Shown here piece after piece: positions 34,086 to 42,217 of a DNA stretch of 64,000 nt; position 1 is the first letter of the stretch, and each line of letters begins with the position of its first letter. The DNA is taken from contig JAVJSU010000066.1 in NCBI GenBank assembly GCA_040219275.1, positions 55,077 through 119,076 of the forward strand, read 5' to 3'. The notes beneath the pieces are model-generated. The model saw nothing but the letters and a program-made list of their open reading frames with translations. It did not search any database and was not told where the DNA came from. Source of the DNA: JAVJSU01 sp040219275. GTDB lineage: Bacteria; Chloroflexota; Anaerolineae; Aggregatilineales; Phototrophicaceae. Position numbers and translations under genes: made by a program.

Positions 34086-34433
34086 ATGGAAATCATTCTT
34101 GCATTTGTGGTCGGCGCACTCTATGCCGCCGGTCTTTACATGATGATGCGGCGCAATGTGGTGAAGCTGATCGCAGGATTGGCGATGCTCGGCTATGCGG
34201 CGAATTTGCTGATCTTCACCATCAGTCGCTTAACACGCGCACAACCGCCATTGATCCCGGCGGGTGAAAGTTTACCGCCCGCTCCCTTTGCCGATCCTGT
34301 GCCACAAGCACTGATTCTGACGGCAATTGTGATCGGCTTTGGCTTACAGGCGTTCGCGCTGGTTTTAGTGAAACGGGTCTATCAAACTGTCGGGACGGAT
34401 GATCTCGACAAGATGACTTCTACAGATACCTAA
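34086..34433 (+). CDS. mrpC: Na+/H+ antiporter subunit C (MrpC/MnhC)
   Basis: The 115-residue protein is a NuoK-like three-helix subunit: ILAFVVGALYAAGLYMMMRR, IAGLAMLGYAANLLIFTISR and DPVPQALILTAIVIGFGLQA, followed by a polar tail. The last stretch is the family's most conserved block. AAGGAAC lies upstream of the ATG. It is the first mrp gene after the repeat insertion and is followed by mrpD after 20 bp. Confidence 0.95.
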   Translation: MEIILAFVVGALYAAGLYMMMRRNVVKLIAGLAMLGYAANLLIFTISRLTRAQPPLIPAGESLPPAPFADPVPQALILTAIVIGFGLQAFALVLVKRVYQTVGTDDLDKMTSTDT

Positions 34434-34453
34434 CGGGGAGACTGCTCGCTCAT

Positions 34454-35968
34454 ATGGATATTTTGCTCGTACTCCCTATCTTAGTGCCGATGTTCACCGC
34501 GATTCTATGCGTGCTCGCGTGGCAAAAGCGTGATATTCAACGCTCGTTGGCGGTAGGTGGGTCACTTGGTTTATTGATTGTCGGCTTATCATTGTTGTCG
34601 GTTGTGCTCGGAGAGGGCATACAGGTGACGGCGATTGGTAGCTGGTCTGCGCCCTTTGGCATCGTGCTGGTCGCGGATTTATTCGGCACGATCATGGTCA
34701 TCATGGCGGGATTGGTCGGCTCTGCGGTGACGATTTTCTCACTCGTCAGCGTGGATGAAACCCGCCGTTCTTTCGGATATTATCCGGTCTTGCTCATCTT
34801 GCTGATGGGTGTGTGTGGCGCGTCGCTCACCGGAGATATGTTCAACCTCTACGTCTGGTTTGAAATTATGCTGATTACCTCCTTTGTCTTGTTGACGCTC
34901 GGCAGTGAACGGGTGCAACTTGAAGGCGCGATCAAATATTTTGCGCTTAATTTGCTGGTCTCGGCATTTTTCCTGACGGCTGTGGGCGTGCTTTACGGGC
35001 TTACTGGCTCACTTAATATGGCGGCACTGGCGCAAATTTTGCCGCAAAGCGAGCATCAAGGGTTGGTCACCGTGCTGGCGATGATCTTTTTAGTCACGTT
35101 CGGCATCAAATCCGCGATGTTCCCCTTGTTCTTCTGGTTGCCCGCCTCTTATCATACTCCACCCGTCGCCGTGACGACACTTTTCTCCGGCTTGATGACC
35201 AAAGTCGGCGTGTATGCGATGATCCGTGTGTTCACGCTAATGTTTACAAACGAGGCGAGTTTTACACACAACATCATCCTGATTATGGCAGGATTGACCA
35301 TGTTTACGGGTGTTGTCGGCGCGGTAGCCCAATATGATTTTCGGCGCTTGCTCTCGTTCCACATCATCAGTCAGATCGGCTATTTGATGATGGGTCTGGG
35401 CTTGTTCACCGTCGCCTCGTTAACCGGCACCATCTTCTTCATGATTCACGTCATCATTGCAAAATCGGCGTTGTTTCTGGTGAGCGGTGTCAGCAATATC
35501 ATCTCCGGCACGTATGATCTGAAAAAGCTCGGTGGCTTATATAAAGGCTATCCCGTGCTGGCGGTGCTATTCTTCATTCCGGCGATGGCGCTGGGTGGTA
35601 TTCCGCCGCTTTCCGGTTTTTGGGCGAAGCTGGCATTGGTGCGGGCAGGGCTTGAGCAGGAACAATACATCATCGTGGCGGTTTCGTTGCTGGTCAGTGT
35701 GTTAACGTTATTCTCCATGACGAAAATCTGGGCAGAAGCCTTCTGGAAAGACAGCCCGCGCCTGACCGATGAGGACATCCGCGCTACAGTCTCCAAAATG
35801 GACAGAGGGCGTTATTTTCTACTGTTGTCCCCGCTGGTCGTGTTGACGGCGCTGACGATTATCTTCGGCATTTTCGCAGAGCCACTTTTGCTGATTTGCC
35901 AGAGCGCGGCGGAACAACTCATGAATCCGCAAGGCTATATCACCGCGGTATTAGGGGGAGGTAGCTGA
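34454..35968 (+). CDS. mrpD: Na+/H+ antiporter subunit D (MrpD/MnhD)
   Basis: The 504-residue protein has about fourteen helices and is homologous to NuoM/NuoN. Visible hallmarks are GDMFNLYVWFEIMLITSFVLL with the key Glu, IKSAMFPLFFWLPASYHTPP with the Lys of the proton path, and GGIPPLSGFWAKL. With MrpA it forms the ion-translocating core. Its stop codon overlaps the mrpE start by one base (35968), so translation is coupled. Confidence 0.95.
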   Translation: MDILLVLPILVPMFTAILCVLAWQKRDIQRSLAVGGSLGLLIVGLSLLSVVLGEGIQVTAIGSWSAPFGIVLVADLFGTIMVIMAGLVGSAVTIFSLVSVDETRRSFGYYPVLLILLMGVCGASLTGDMFNLYVWFEIMLITSFVLLTLGSERVQLEGAIKYFALNLLVSAFFLTAVGVLYGLTGSLNMAALAQILPQSEHQGLVTVLAMIFLVTFGIKSAMFPLFFWLPASYHTPPVAVTTLFSGLMTKVGVYAMIRVFTLMFTNEASFTHNIILIMAGLTMFTGVVGAVAQYDFRRLLSFHIISQIGYLMMGLGLFTVASLTGTIFFMIHVIIAKSALFLVSGVSNIISGTYDLKKLGGLYKGYPVLAVLFFIPAMALGGIPPLSGFWAKLALVRAGLEQEQYIIVAVSLLVSVLTLFSMTKIWAEAFWKDSPRLTDEDIRATVSKMDRGRYFLLLSPLVVLTALTIIFGIFAEPLLLICQSAAEQLMNPQGYITAVLGGGS

Positions 35969-36450
35969 TGAACTTTTTTCTGTTAAATGTTATCCTCGCG
36001 TTTGCATGGGCGGCGCTTAACGGAGCATTGACGATCCCCAATTTCACGGGCGGCTACGTTATCGGCTATGTGATGCTCTTTATCTCACGCGATGCGCTTG
36101 GTGGCAGTCAGTATGTGATGAAGGTTCAGCAAGTGGTGCGCTTCCTCTTGTACTTTCTGTGGCAGTTAATTCAGTCGAATGTCCGCGTTGCATCAGAAGT
36201 CCTCACGCCCGGTCATAATATGACTCCGGCAATCATCGCCGTACCGCTCGACTTAAAATCCGAAATTGGCATTTTGTTACTCGCCAACGTCATCACCTTA
36301 ACGCCCGGTACGCTGTCACTGGATGTCTCTGTAGATCAAAACGTGCTGTTCGTCCATACCATGTACACCACCGATGCTGAGGCGTTCCGGCAGGAGATCA
36401 AGCAGGGGTTTGAGAAACGTATTCGGGAGTTGTTCAATGAATCTGACTGA
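35968..36450 (+). CDS. mrpE: Na+/H+ antiporter subunit E (MrpE/MnhE)
   Basis: The 160-residue protein has two or three helices at the N-terminus (LLNVILAFAWAALNGALTI) and a cytoplasmic C-terminal part with SEIGILLLANVITLTPGTLSL and LFVHTMYTTD, the family's conserved block. It stabilises the antiporter complex. It overlaps mrpD by one base and mrpF by 14 bp. Confidence 0.94.
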   Translation: MNFFLLNVILAFAWAALNGALTIPNFTGGYVIGYVMLFISRDALGGSQYVMKVQQVVRFLLYFLWQLIQSNVRVASEVLTPGHNMTPAIIAVPLDLKSEIGILLLANVITLTPGTLSLDVSVDQNVLFVHTMYTTDAEAFRQEIKQGFEKRIRELFNESD

Positions 36451-36703
36451 TCTTGCGCTGTATGTCGCCCTGCCTTTGTTAACCGTCGCCATTGTGCTCA
36501 CGTTGATTCGTCTGGGCAAAGGTCCACAAATGCCGGATCGTGTTGTCGCCTTTGACCTATTGAGCACGCTCGGAATCGGTATTCTGGCGGTCTATGCTAT
36601 AGGAACAAATCAGCCAGCCTTTCTGGATGTCGCGACCTTCCTCGCGCTGATTTCGTTTCTCGGCACGATTGCCTTTGCTTATTATCTGGAAAAGCGAGAC
36701 TAA
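36437..36703 (+). CDS. mrpF: Na+/H+ antiporter subunit F (MrpF/MnhF)
   Basis: The 88-residue protein has three helices and the conserved GPQMPDRVVAFDLLSTLGIG block. The frame extends up to 36374, but ATG 36437 starts the family-like sequence (MNLTDLALYVALPLLTVA), so the first 14 bp lie within the end of mrpE. It ends 3 bp before mrpG. Confidence 0.94.
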   Translation: MNLTDLALYVALPLLTVAIVLTLIRLGKGPQMPDRVVAFDLLSTLGIGILAVYAIGTNQPAFLDVATFLALISFLGTIAFAYYLEKRD

Positions 36704-36706
36704 CGT

Positions 36707-37162
36707 ATGTCTATTGAAGTTAGAGAACTCATCGCCATCCTGCTTATGTTCATCGGTATATTTTTTATGGTGGTGAGCGCCGTCGGGGTGGTCAGAATGC
36801 CGGATTTATTTATGCGGATGTCCGCCGCAACCAAATCCTCCACCGTGGGGACGAGTTGTGTGTTACTGGCGGCAGGCGTGTATTTTGGTAATGATCTTGG
36901 CAGTAGTTCGCGGGTCGTCGTCACCATTGTGTTTCTGTTCATCACCGCGCCCGCCGCCGCCCATATGATCGGCAGGGCTGGCTATTACAGCGGGTCTGAA
37001 TTGTGGGACGGCACGGTGCTCGATGAACTCGAAACGCGCCCCGATGCCGATAAAATTCCGCTACGCCGCGCAAAAAAGGCGGAAGATCGCATCCGTCCCA
37101 TCATTCTTCCATCATCGACACCCGTTGAGTCTGTCGTGCCGGACGGTGACGATTTTCATTAA
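36707..37162 (+). CDS. mrpG: Na+/H+ antiporter subunit G (MrpG/MnhG)
   Basis: The 151-residue protein has three helices with GVVRMPDLFMRMSAATKSST, the MrpG signature, and VVTIVFLFITAPAAAHMIGRA. It then has a soluble tail of about 50 residues (from LETRPDADKIPLRR) that is longer than usual for MrpG. It completes the mrpABCDEFG set. It converges with the MFS gene, whose stop is 5 bp away. Confidence 0.94.
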   Translation: MSIEVRELIAILLMFIGIFFMVVSAVGVVRMPDLFMRMSAATKSSTVGTSCVLLAAGVYFGNDLGSSSRVVVTIVFLFITAPAAAHMIGRAGYYSGSELWDGTVLDELETRPDADKIPLRRAKKAEDRIRPIILPSSTPVESVVPDGDDFH

Positions 37163-37166
37163 CGCG

Positions 37167-38456
37167 TTAAATTGTTGCCTCAACCGCGTGAACGGGCATA
37201 TCATTTTCCAGCGTGCGAACGGCTGAAATAGTCCAGATGGCGAACGTACTCAGCACGATAACCACGCCAACGCACACGAGAATCAACCCCATGCCCGCGC
37301 CTGTAGTATCGCCGACGATGGGCGCGACGGTTGACCAATTTGTTGTACCGACGGCTGGCTCCAGCACATGATCTACCAGATACGCCGTGATTAGAAACGA
37401 AAACGGGGTCGTCAGCGTGAAGATTTGCCCGGTGATGGCAAATACCCGACCCTGAAGCGCGGGTGGGGTGGTGTTCTGCAAAAAGGTATCGAACAATGCG
37501 CCATTAAACGACAACGGAAACAGCGCCCAGAACACGCTCAAGCCCAGAAGCAACGGTTCTTGCGCCATGCCATAAGCGATCATGCACATGCCATGCAACA
37601 CATAGCCCGCCAGCATGACATGGATGCGATGCCTCACATTGCCGATCAGCGCCACGACGATCCCGCCCGCGAACGCCCCGCCACTGAACGCGCCCAGCAA
37701 AATACCGAGCACGGCTTCATCATTTGTCCGCGAGAGCATATACGGCACAGCCATTTCTAGCGGTCCGTTGATGAGAAAGTTGATAAACGCCAGATATACG
37801 ACCACCCACAGGAGCGCCTTCTGCCGGAGCAAATACGACCAGCCGCCGAGCATCTCGCGCCAGAAACTCGGCGTGTCGTCGCCTGTCTCGTCCGCGATTT
37901 TCGGGAAATGCAAATTCAGCACGACGACAACAGCGACCACAAACGTGATGAAATCAATGCTGATGACCGCCTCTAATCCCGCCACCGCATAGACAAATCC
38001 CGCAATCACCGGAGCAACCACGCCCGCCAGCGGAAAGCCAATCTGCCGGATGCCATTGGCGCGATCCCGCTGATTTTCGGGGATGAGCACCGTAATCGCC
38101 GCTTCACTCGCCGGAGATTGAATCGCGCCGAACACGCCCTGCACGAACATCACCGCATATAGATGCCACAACTCAAACGATCCGCTCGTAAAGCTGAGGA
38201 GCAGAATCAGCGTGCCGACGGCTTGCCCCACGTCACCGAGCGCGATCACCCACCGACGATCCCATTTATCCGCCAGAATGCCGGTAAAACTGCCCGCGAC
38301 CATCAACGGCAATTCCGCGAAAAAGGCGGCGATCAGAATCGGCGAGGTGTCGCCCGTTTCCTCGAATACACGGATGCCAATGGCAATGCCCGTCATCCGG
38401 CTACCGATGAGCGAAAAAATCTGTGTGACGATGAAGACGAGAAAAGTACGGTTCAT
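37167..38456 (-). CDS. MFS exporter (DHA3/EntS-like)
   Basis: The 429-residue protein has twelve helices. The first loop motif GILADKWDRRWVIALGD is the MFS A-motif (G-x3-D-R-x-G-R type), and FGAIQSPASEAAITVLIP is typical of the EntS/macrolide-exporter branch. It probably exports a hydrophobic compound or siderophore-like molecule by proton antiport; the substrate is not assignable. It stands alone, converging on mrpG with only 4 bp between stops, so mrp and MFS transcripts must overlap. Confidence 0.85.
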   Translation of the reverse strand: MNRTFLVFIVTQIFSLIGSRMTGIAIGIRVFEETGDTSPILIAAFFAELPLMVAGSFTGILADKWDRRWVIALGDVGQAVGTLILLLSFTSGSFELWHLYAVMFVQGVFGAIQSPASEAAITVLIPENQRDRANGIRQIGFPLAGVVAPVIAGFVYAVAGLEAVISIDFITFVVAVVVVLNLHFPKIADETGDDTPSFWREMLGGWSYLLRQKALLWVVVYLAFINFLINGPLEMAVPYMLSRTNDEAVLGILLGAFSGGAFAGGIVVALIGNVRHRIHVMLAGYVLHGMCMIAYGMAQEPLLLGLSVFWALFPLSFNGALFDTFLQNTTPPALQGRVFAITGQIFTLTTPFSFLITAYLVDHVLEPAVGTTNWSTVAPIVGDTTGAGMGLILVCVGVVIVLSTFAIWTISAVRTLENDMPVHAVEATI

Positions 38457-38550
38457 GGGCGGTGTTTAGATTTTAGATGTTAGAGCATAGATAATAGACG
38501 AATTGCCCATAAAAAGCTATTGTGGACTTTAGAAAACTATATTTTCTGTG

Positions 38551-39096
38551 TCAATCGATAGGAAATTCATCTATATAAATGCCTTGCTGATTATAGGTAT
38601 GAAGATACGATCTATACGTTTGCCATATGTGTTTCCAGAAGATTTTATGGGCTTCCACTGTTGAGTCTCCCATTACATAAACTTCGGTGAGCAAGTTGGG
38701 TGCAAAGACTGCTAAGTTATATGACATACCCGGATCACCCCTACTAAGGTCATCATCACTTGTTGAAATCATCGGGAAAGAATACAACAGGTCTCCGATA
38801 GCATCGTTATCATTAAGGTCGATAACGGGTGGGATAAAAGGTGTAATGGCTCCCGCCTCAGTAGCTTTTTCATAATCAATTTGTGTTTTATGGGAAATAA
38901 GTGCTCCTAATTTACGTGATACCTTCGTGTTTCCCTGCGTATAATGGATACCGACTAAGATTGGTATATTAGGTAAGCTTCTCAGCCTTATAATCCAACC
39001 ATAATGAACAATAAGATCGTGCCGTTGCTTCCCTCCCTTCATACCCACATCAAAAATTTTATATAGGAGAGACTGTAACACTTGGTCAAAATACAT
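38551..39096 (-). CDS. Protein of unknown function (181 aa), A/T-rich gene
   Basis: I do not recognise a family. The protein is soluble and has no signal peptide. It has an amphipathic start (MYFDQVLQSLLYKIFDVGMKGG), a strand-rich centre (WIIRLRSLPNIPILVGIHY), PFIPPVIDLNDNDAIGDLLYS and an aromatic C-terminus (FWKHIWQTYRSYLHTYNQQ). Codon use is A/T-richer than in neighbours, with frequent ATA, AGA and TTA. It lies next to the region with the recombinase and another unknown gene (40235). It could be recently acquired. Confidence 0.6.
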   Translation of the reverse strand: MYFDQVLQSLLYKIFDVGMKGGKQRHDLIVHYGWIIRLRSLPNIPILVGIHYTQGNTKVSRKLGALISHKTQIDYEKATEAGAITPFIPPVIDLNDNDAIGDLLYSFPMISTSDDDLSRGDPGMSYNLAVFAPNLLTEVYVMGDSTVEAHKIFWKHIWQTYRSYLHTYNQQGIYIDEFPID

Positions 39097-39274
39097 GATT
39101 ATTCCTTCTACGGAGCGATAACATGATTAATGAGTATCCCGATCTTAAACGATTGTAATTCATTTCGGTGATTTGTCTCTTTATGGCGATCCCAACGTGT
39201 CAGCAGGCGTGAACTTTGCTATCATTGAACTTTAGTGACTGTTCGCGCAGAGTCAAACTGAGGAGAAGTGACCC

Positions 39275-40225
39275 ATGTCTGTAGGTGCAATGCAGGAAGC
39301 CGTGATTAGCGTGACCGATCTGGACGGCATGGAGATATTTTTCCGCCAGATCGCGGGCTACGAAACGCTCTACAAGGGCAATGCGGACGCATCACAACAG
39401 GCGTTCTGGAACGTACCGGATGCGACCATCAGCGAAGTGTTGATGAAAAATCCCGCCGTGCCGTTTGGCTATCTGCGACTGGTCAAATTTCATGGCGTGG
39501 AGCAGAAACTCATCCGTAACGGCTTTCATGCGTGGGATACAGGCGGATTGTATAACCTGAACATCCGTGTACACGATGCGGCGCGGAAAATGCGCGAGAT
39601 GCGCGATGCCGGCTGGATGCCCCATAGCGACCTGCACGAGTACAACTTTTCGTCGCTGGTGATGCGCGAAGTTATGCTACACGGGCGCGACGGCCTGGCG
39701 ATTACGCTGGTGGAACGGGTCGCGCCGCCACTGGAAGGCTGGAACTTCACCGAGTTCAGCCATGTCTATAACGCCCTGCAAACCGTGCGCGATTTTGATG
39801 CGAGCAAGCAATTCTATGTCGATCAACTCGGCTTCGTCGCCACCATGGACGCACCCGTCATGCCGGAAGCCGACGGGGACAACGTTTTCGGATTACCGCA
39901 TAACCTCGCGCCACAGGTGAATGCACGCCTCGCCATTTTCAAGCCACCGCACGCCTCACATAGCACCGTCGAAATTATCCATCTGGACGGCGCAACCGGG
40001 CACGATTTTTCCGCGAATGCCGTCCCTCCCAATCTCGGCGTTTTACTGCTCCGCTTTGAGGTCGAAAATCTGGAAACGTATTATAGTCAGATCGTCTATA
40101 ACGGCATCGAACCGCACATCCCGCCCGCGCCCGTGACCATCGAACCCTACGGCGACGGCAAGGCGATGAGCGTCCTCTCGCCTGACGGCGCATGGCTCGA
40201 ATTCATCGAAATGCCGAAGGGGTAG
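39275..40225 (+). CDS. VOC/glyoxalase-superfamily protein with two domains
   Basis: The 316-residue protein has two vicinal-oxygen-chelate modules. The first covers residues 5-150 (EAVISVTDLDGMEIFFRQIAGYE), the second 160-312 (HVYNALQTVRDFDASKQFYVDQLGF to LSPDGAWLEFIEM). A full bidomain is the usual size for extradiol dioxygenase- or lyase-like proteins. Metal ligands of the second domain could be His in FSHVYNAL, a residue near STVEIIHL, and Glu in WLEFIEM. The reaction is unknown. GAGGAG is upstream. The next gene starts 9 bp after the stop. Confidence 0.8.
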   Translation: MSVGAMQEAVISVTDLDGMEIFFRQIAGYETLYKGNADASQQAFWNVPDATISEVLMKNPAVPFGYLRLVKFHGVEQKLIRNGFHAWDTGGLYNLNIRVHDAARKMREMRDAGWMPHSDLHEYNFSSLVMREVMLHGRDGLAITLVERVAPPLEGWNFTEFSHVYNALQTVRDFDASKQFYVDQLGFVATMDAPVMPEADGDNVFGLPHNLAPQVNARLAIFKPPHASHSTVEIIHLDGATGHDFSANAVPPNLGVLLLRFEVENLETYYSQIVYNGIEPHIPPAPVTIEPYGDGKAMSVLSPDGAWLEFIEMPKG

Positions 40226-40234
40226 GGCGTATCA

Positions 40235-40969
40235 GTGGCGGACTTTGCGCTTTGGTTTCAACATGAGTGGATTGTGCGACCGAGTCCTGATTTTTTTAAA
40301 CTCACAAGACCAATCACGAGTTTGAATTGTCGCCTTTTTGTCGCCAATGAACCCAAATCAACCGTCGAGGGATTCACATGCTATGAATTTGTGTTGAATA
40401 GCGATACGGAAGAGAACTTGCTTAGATTCGTCGAGGAAATAGGTGCGGACTTAAATCTATCTGAATGGAGTCAGGTTGCACCTCCTGCCAAAGACGAGAT
40501 TACTGACCTTGTTCAATACTGGACAGAGTCAGCCGGAAATCAGAAGGGTGCAATTATAGATGGACTGGTAGCGAGCGGTCTATATAATCAAGTTTTGCGA
40601 GACAAACGAGCAGAAAAACATGGTCAGCACGTCTATCGTGCAGGGGTTTTCAATTTCAATCATGTAAATCTTGATAAATTTGCCGATGCATATCAATTGG
40701 CACTCGACCTAGACGTATTACTTTACCAACTTGGAACGACAGAAACACAAAAAGGATGCAAAGTGGCAAACATTGGATTTCGAGCATCATCGGAGGCGAT
40801 TTATCAGCAGTTTGTAGCAAGTACGAAAACTGACTGTTTTGAGAGTTGGACCGTCATTCTCAAAGACGACTTTTATAGAGGAACTCCGTTTGTAGGATTT
40901 TATGATCTCGATAATATCATGCGCTTGTGGGATGAATATGCAGAGCATAATAAGGAACTTGGTTGTTAG
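40235..40969 (+). CDS. Protein of unknown function (244 aa), A/T-rich gene
   Basis: The gene starts with GTG 9 bp after the VOC gene and ends 9 bp before the recombinase gene. I do not recognise a family. The protein is soluble, with no signal peptide, many aromatic residues, and a helix-rich second half (YQLALDLDVLLYQL, EAIYQQFVA). Its DNA is clearly more A/T-rich than the GC-rich genes on both sides, which suggests separate origin. Close spacing suggests it is transcribed with its neighbours. Confidence 0.6.
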   Translation: MADFALWFQHEWIVRPSPDFFKLTRPITSLNCRLFVANEPKSTVEGFTCYEFVLNSDTEENLLRFVEEIGADLNLSEWSQVAPPAKDEITDLVQYWTESAGNQKGAIIDGLVASGLYNQVLRDKRAEKHGQHVYRAGVFNFNHVNLDKFADAYQLALDLDVLLYQLGTTETQKGCKVANIGFRASSEAIYQQFVASTKTDCFESWTVILKDDFYRGTPFVGFYDLDNIMRLWDEYAEHNKELGC

Positions 40970-40978
40970 CGACCTCGT

Positions 40979-42040
40979 ATGACCGAAAACCAGAATTACC
41001 CCGAATTTAATCAATCACTCTTAGCTGGTTTGCGGGCAGGCGATCCGCATAAGCTCCTCATGCCGGACGATCCCGACAAAGACACCAAACACCGCGTCGG
41101 GCGCTATCTGGTGTGGCTTAAGGCGACGGGGCGCTCATGGGTGGATGCCGACCTCGCCGCGCATCGGGATTATCTGCGCGACGAAGGTATTTCGCCTGTC
41201 AGCATCAGCGCTCATTTGTCCACCGTGCGAGCGCGTTATGCCGCCGTGCTACGCGACCCCGCCACCCGTGACCGCCTTTATGCGCTGACTCCGCGTGATG
41301 CGCCACCATCGGATCGCAAAGCCTTTGTCGATGAAATTGTCGAGCGTCTGCGGAATTTGCTTGATCCAGCTTCCGCGCCTGTCGATACCTTTAGCGATCA
41401 GGATGTACCGGACGCACACAACCTGCGATTGACCCCTGCACAGGCAAAACGCTTGATGCAACAACCCGGCATTGATACGCTCGTCGGGATGCGGGACACG
41501 GCGATTCTGGCGCTGTTTTTGTGTACGGGCATCCGTGAGGCGGAACTGTGTGGCTTGAACGTCAGCGATCTGCGCGAACGACTTGACGGCGAACTCTCCA
41601 TTTATGTCCGGCAGGGCAAAGGGCGCAAACGCCGCTTAGTGCCTTATGGCGAATTGGATTGGGTGCTGGCATTTGTGGAAATCTGGCTGATTAACGCGGG
41701 CATCGAAACAGGTCCGGTCTTTCGTGGATTTTACAAAGGCTACGAGAAAATGCGCCCCGGTAGAATCAGCAAGCGGGCAATCGGCTATGTGCTGGAACGC
41801 TACCCGATCACCATTGATGGCGAGATGCGCGTCGTCCAGCCGCATGACCTGCGCCGCACCTATGCCCGCCGTCTGTATGATGCCGGCGTGGAACTCAACC
41901 GCATCCGGCAAAACCTCGGACATACGAGCATCCAAACCACGCTCGGCTATATCGGCGACCTTGACGCATCAGAACGCCGTCCCCCGTCTATCTTCGATCC
42001 ACCCTATGATCTGGGTCGGCTGAGCAATAAATCAGGGTAA
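40979..42040 (+). CDS. Tyrosine recombinase (phage-integrase family)
   Basis: The 353-residue protein has an N-terminal SAM-like core-binding part (HRVGRYLVWLKATGRSWVD to ISAHLSTVRARY) and a C-terminal catalytic domain. The catalytic set is visible: Arg186 in CTGIREAELCGL, Lys in RQGKGRKRRLVPYG, HDLRRTYARR (His, Arg), LGHTSIQTT (His) and Tyr324 in LGYIGDLD. It should cut and rejoin DNA by a 3'-phosphotyrosine. No att repeat, tRNA or phage genes are seen nearby, so whether it serves an integrated element, an integron-like unit or a housekeeping task is open. Confidence 0.88.
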   Translation: MTENQNYPEFNQSLLAGLRAGDPHKLLMPDDPDKDTKHRVGRYLVWLKATGRSWVDADLAAHRDYLRDEGISPVSISAHLSTVRARYAAVLRDPATRDRLYALTPRDAPPSDRKAFVDEIVERLRNLLDPASAPVDTFSDQDVPDAHNLRLTPAQAKRLMQQPGIDTLVGMRDTAILALFLCTGIREAELCGLNVSDLRERLDGELSIYVRQGKGRKRRLVPYGELDWVLAFVEIWLINAGIETGPVFRGFYKGYEKMRPGRISKRAIGYVLERYPITIDGEMRVVQPHDLRRTYARRLYDAGVELNRIRQNLGHTSIQTTLGYIGDLDASERRPPSIFDPPYDLGRLSNKSG

Positions 42041-42217
42041 ATCGACCCGCCTAAAATATTTTGAGAAATCCTTTACGTAATAAAACCGATAGTTGTTATA
42101 TAGTCATATCATAAGTAGCACTAGTATATCGCCATTAGATATGTGGTGTTTGTTTTGATTATTCCAGCAAATTTATGCGCCAAGCATAAGATTATAGTCT
42201 AAAGGTTATGTCTAAAG

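Noticed and set aside
37163..37166. Terminator between mrpG and the MFS gene
   Set aside because: Only 4 bp separate the two stop codons, so any terminators would have to lie inside the opposing genes. None was seen.
40979..42040. Tyrosine recombinase as XerC/XerD or as part of an integrated phage
   Set aside because: No phage genes, tRNA or att-like repeats are visible, and the N-terminal part is not a clear Xer match. It is kept as a recombinase of unknown role.
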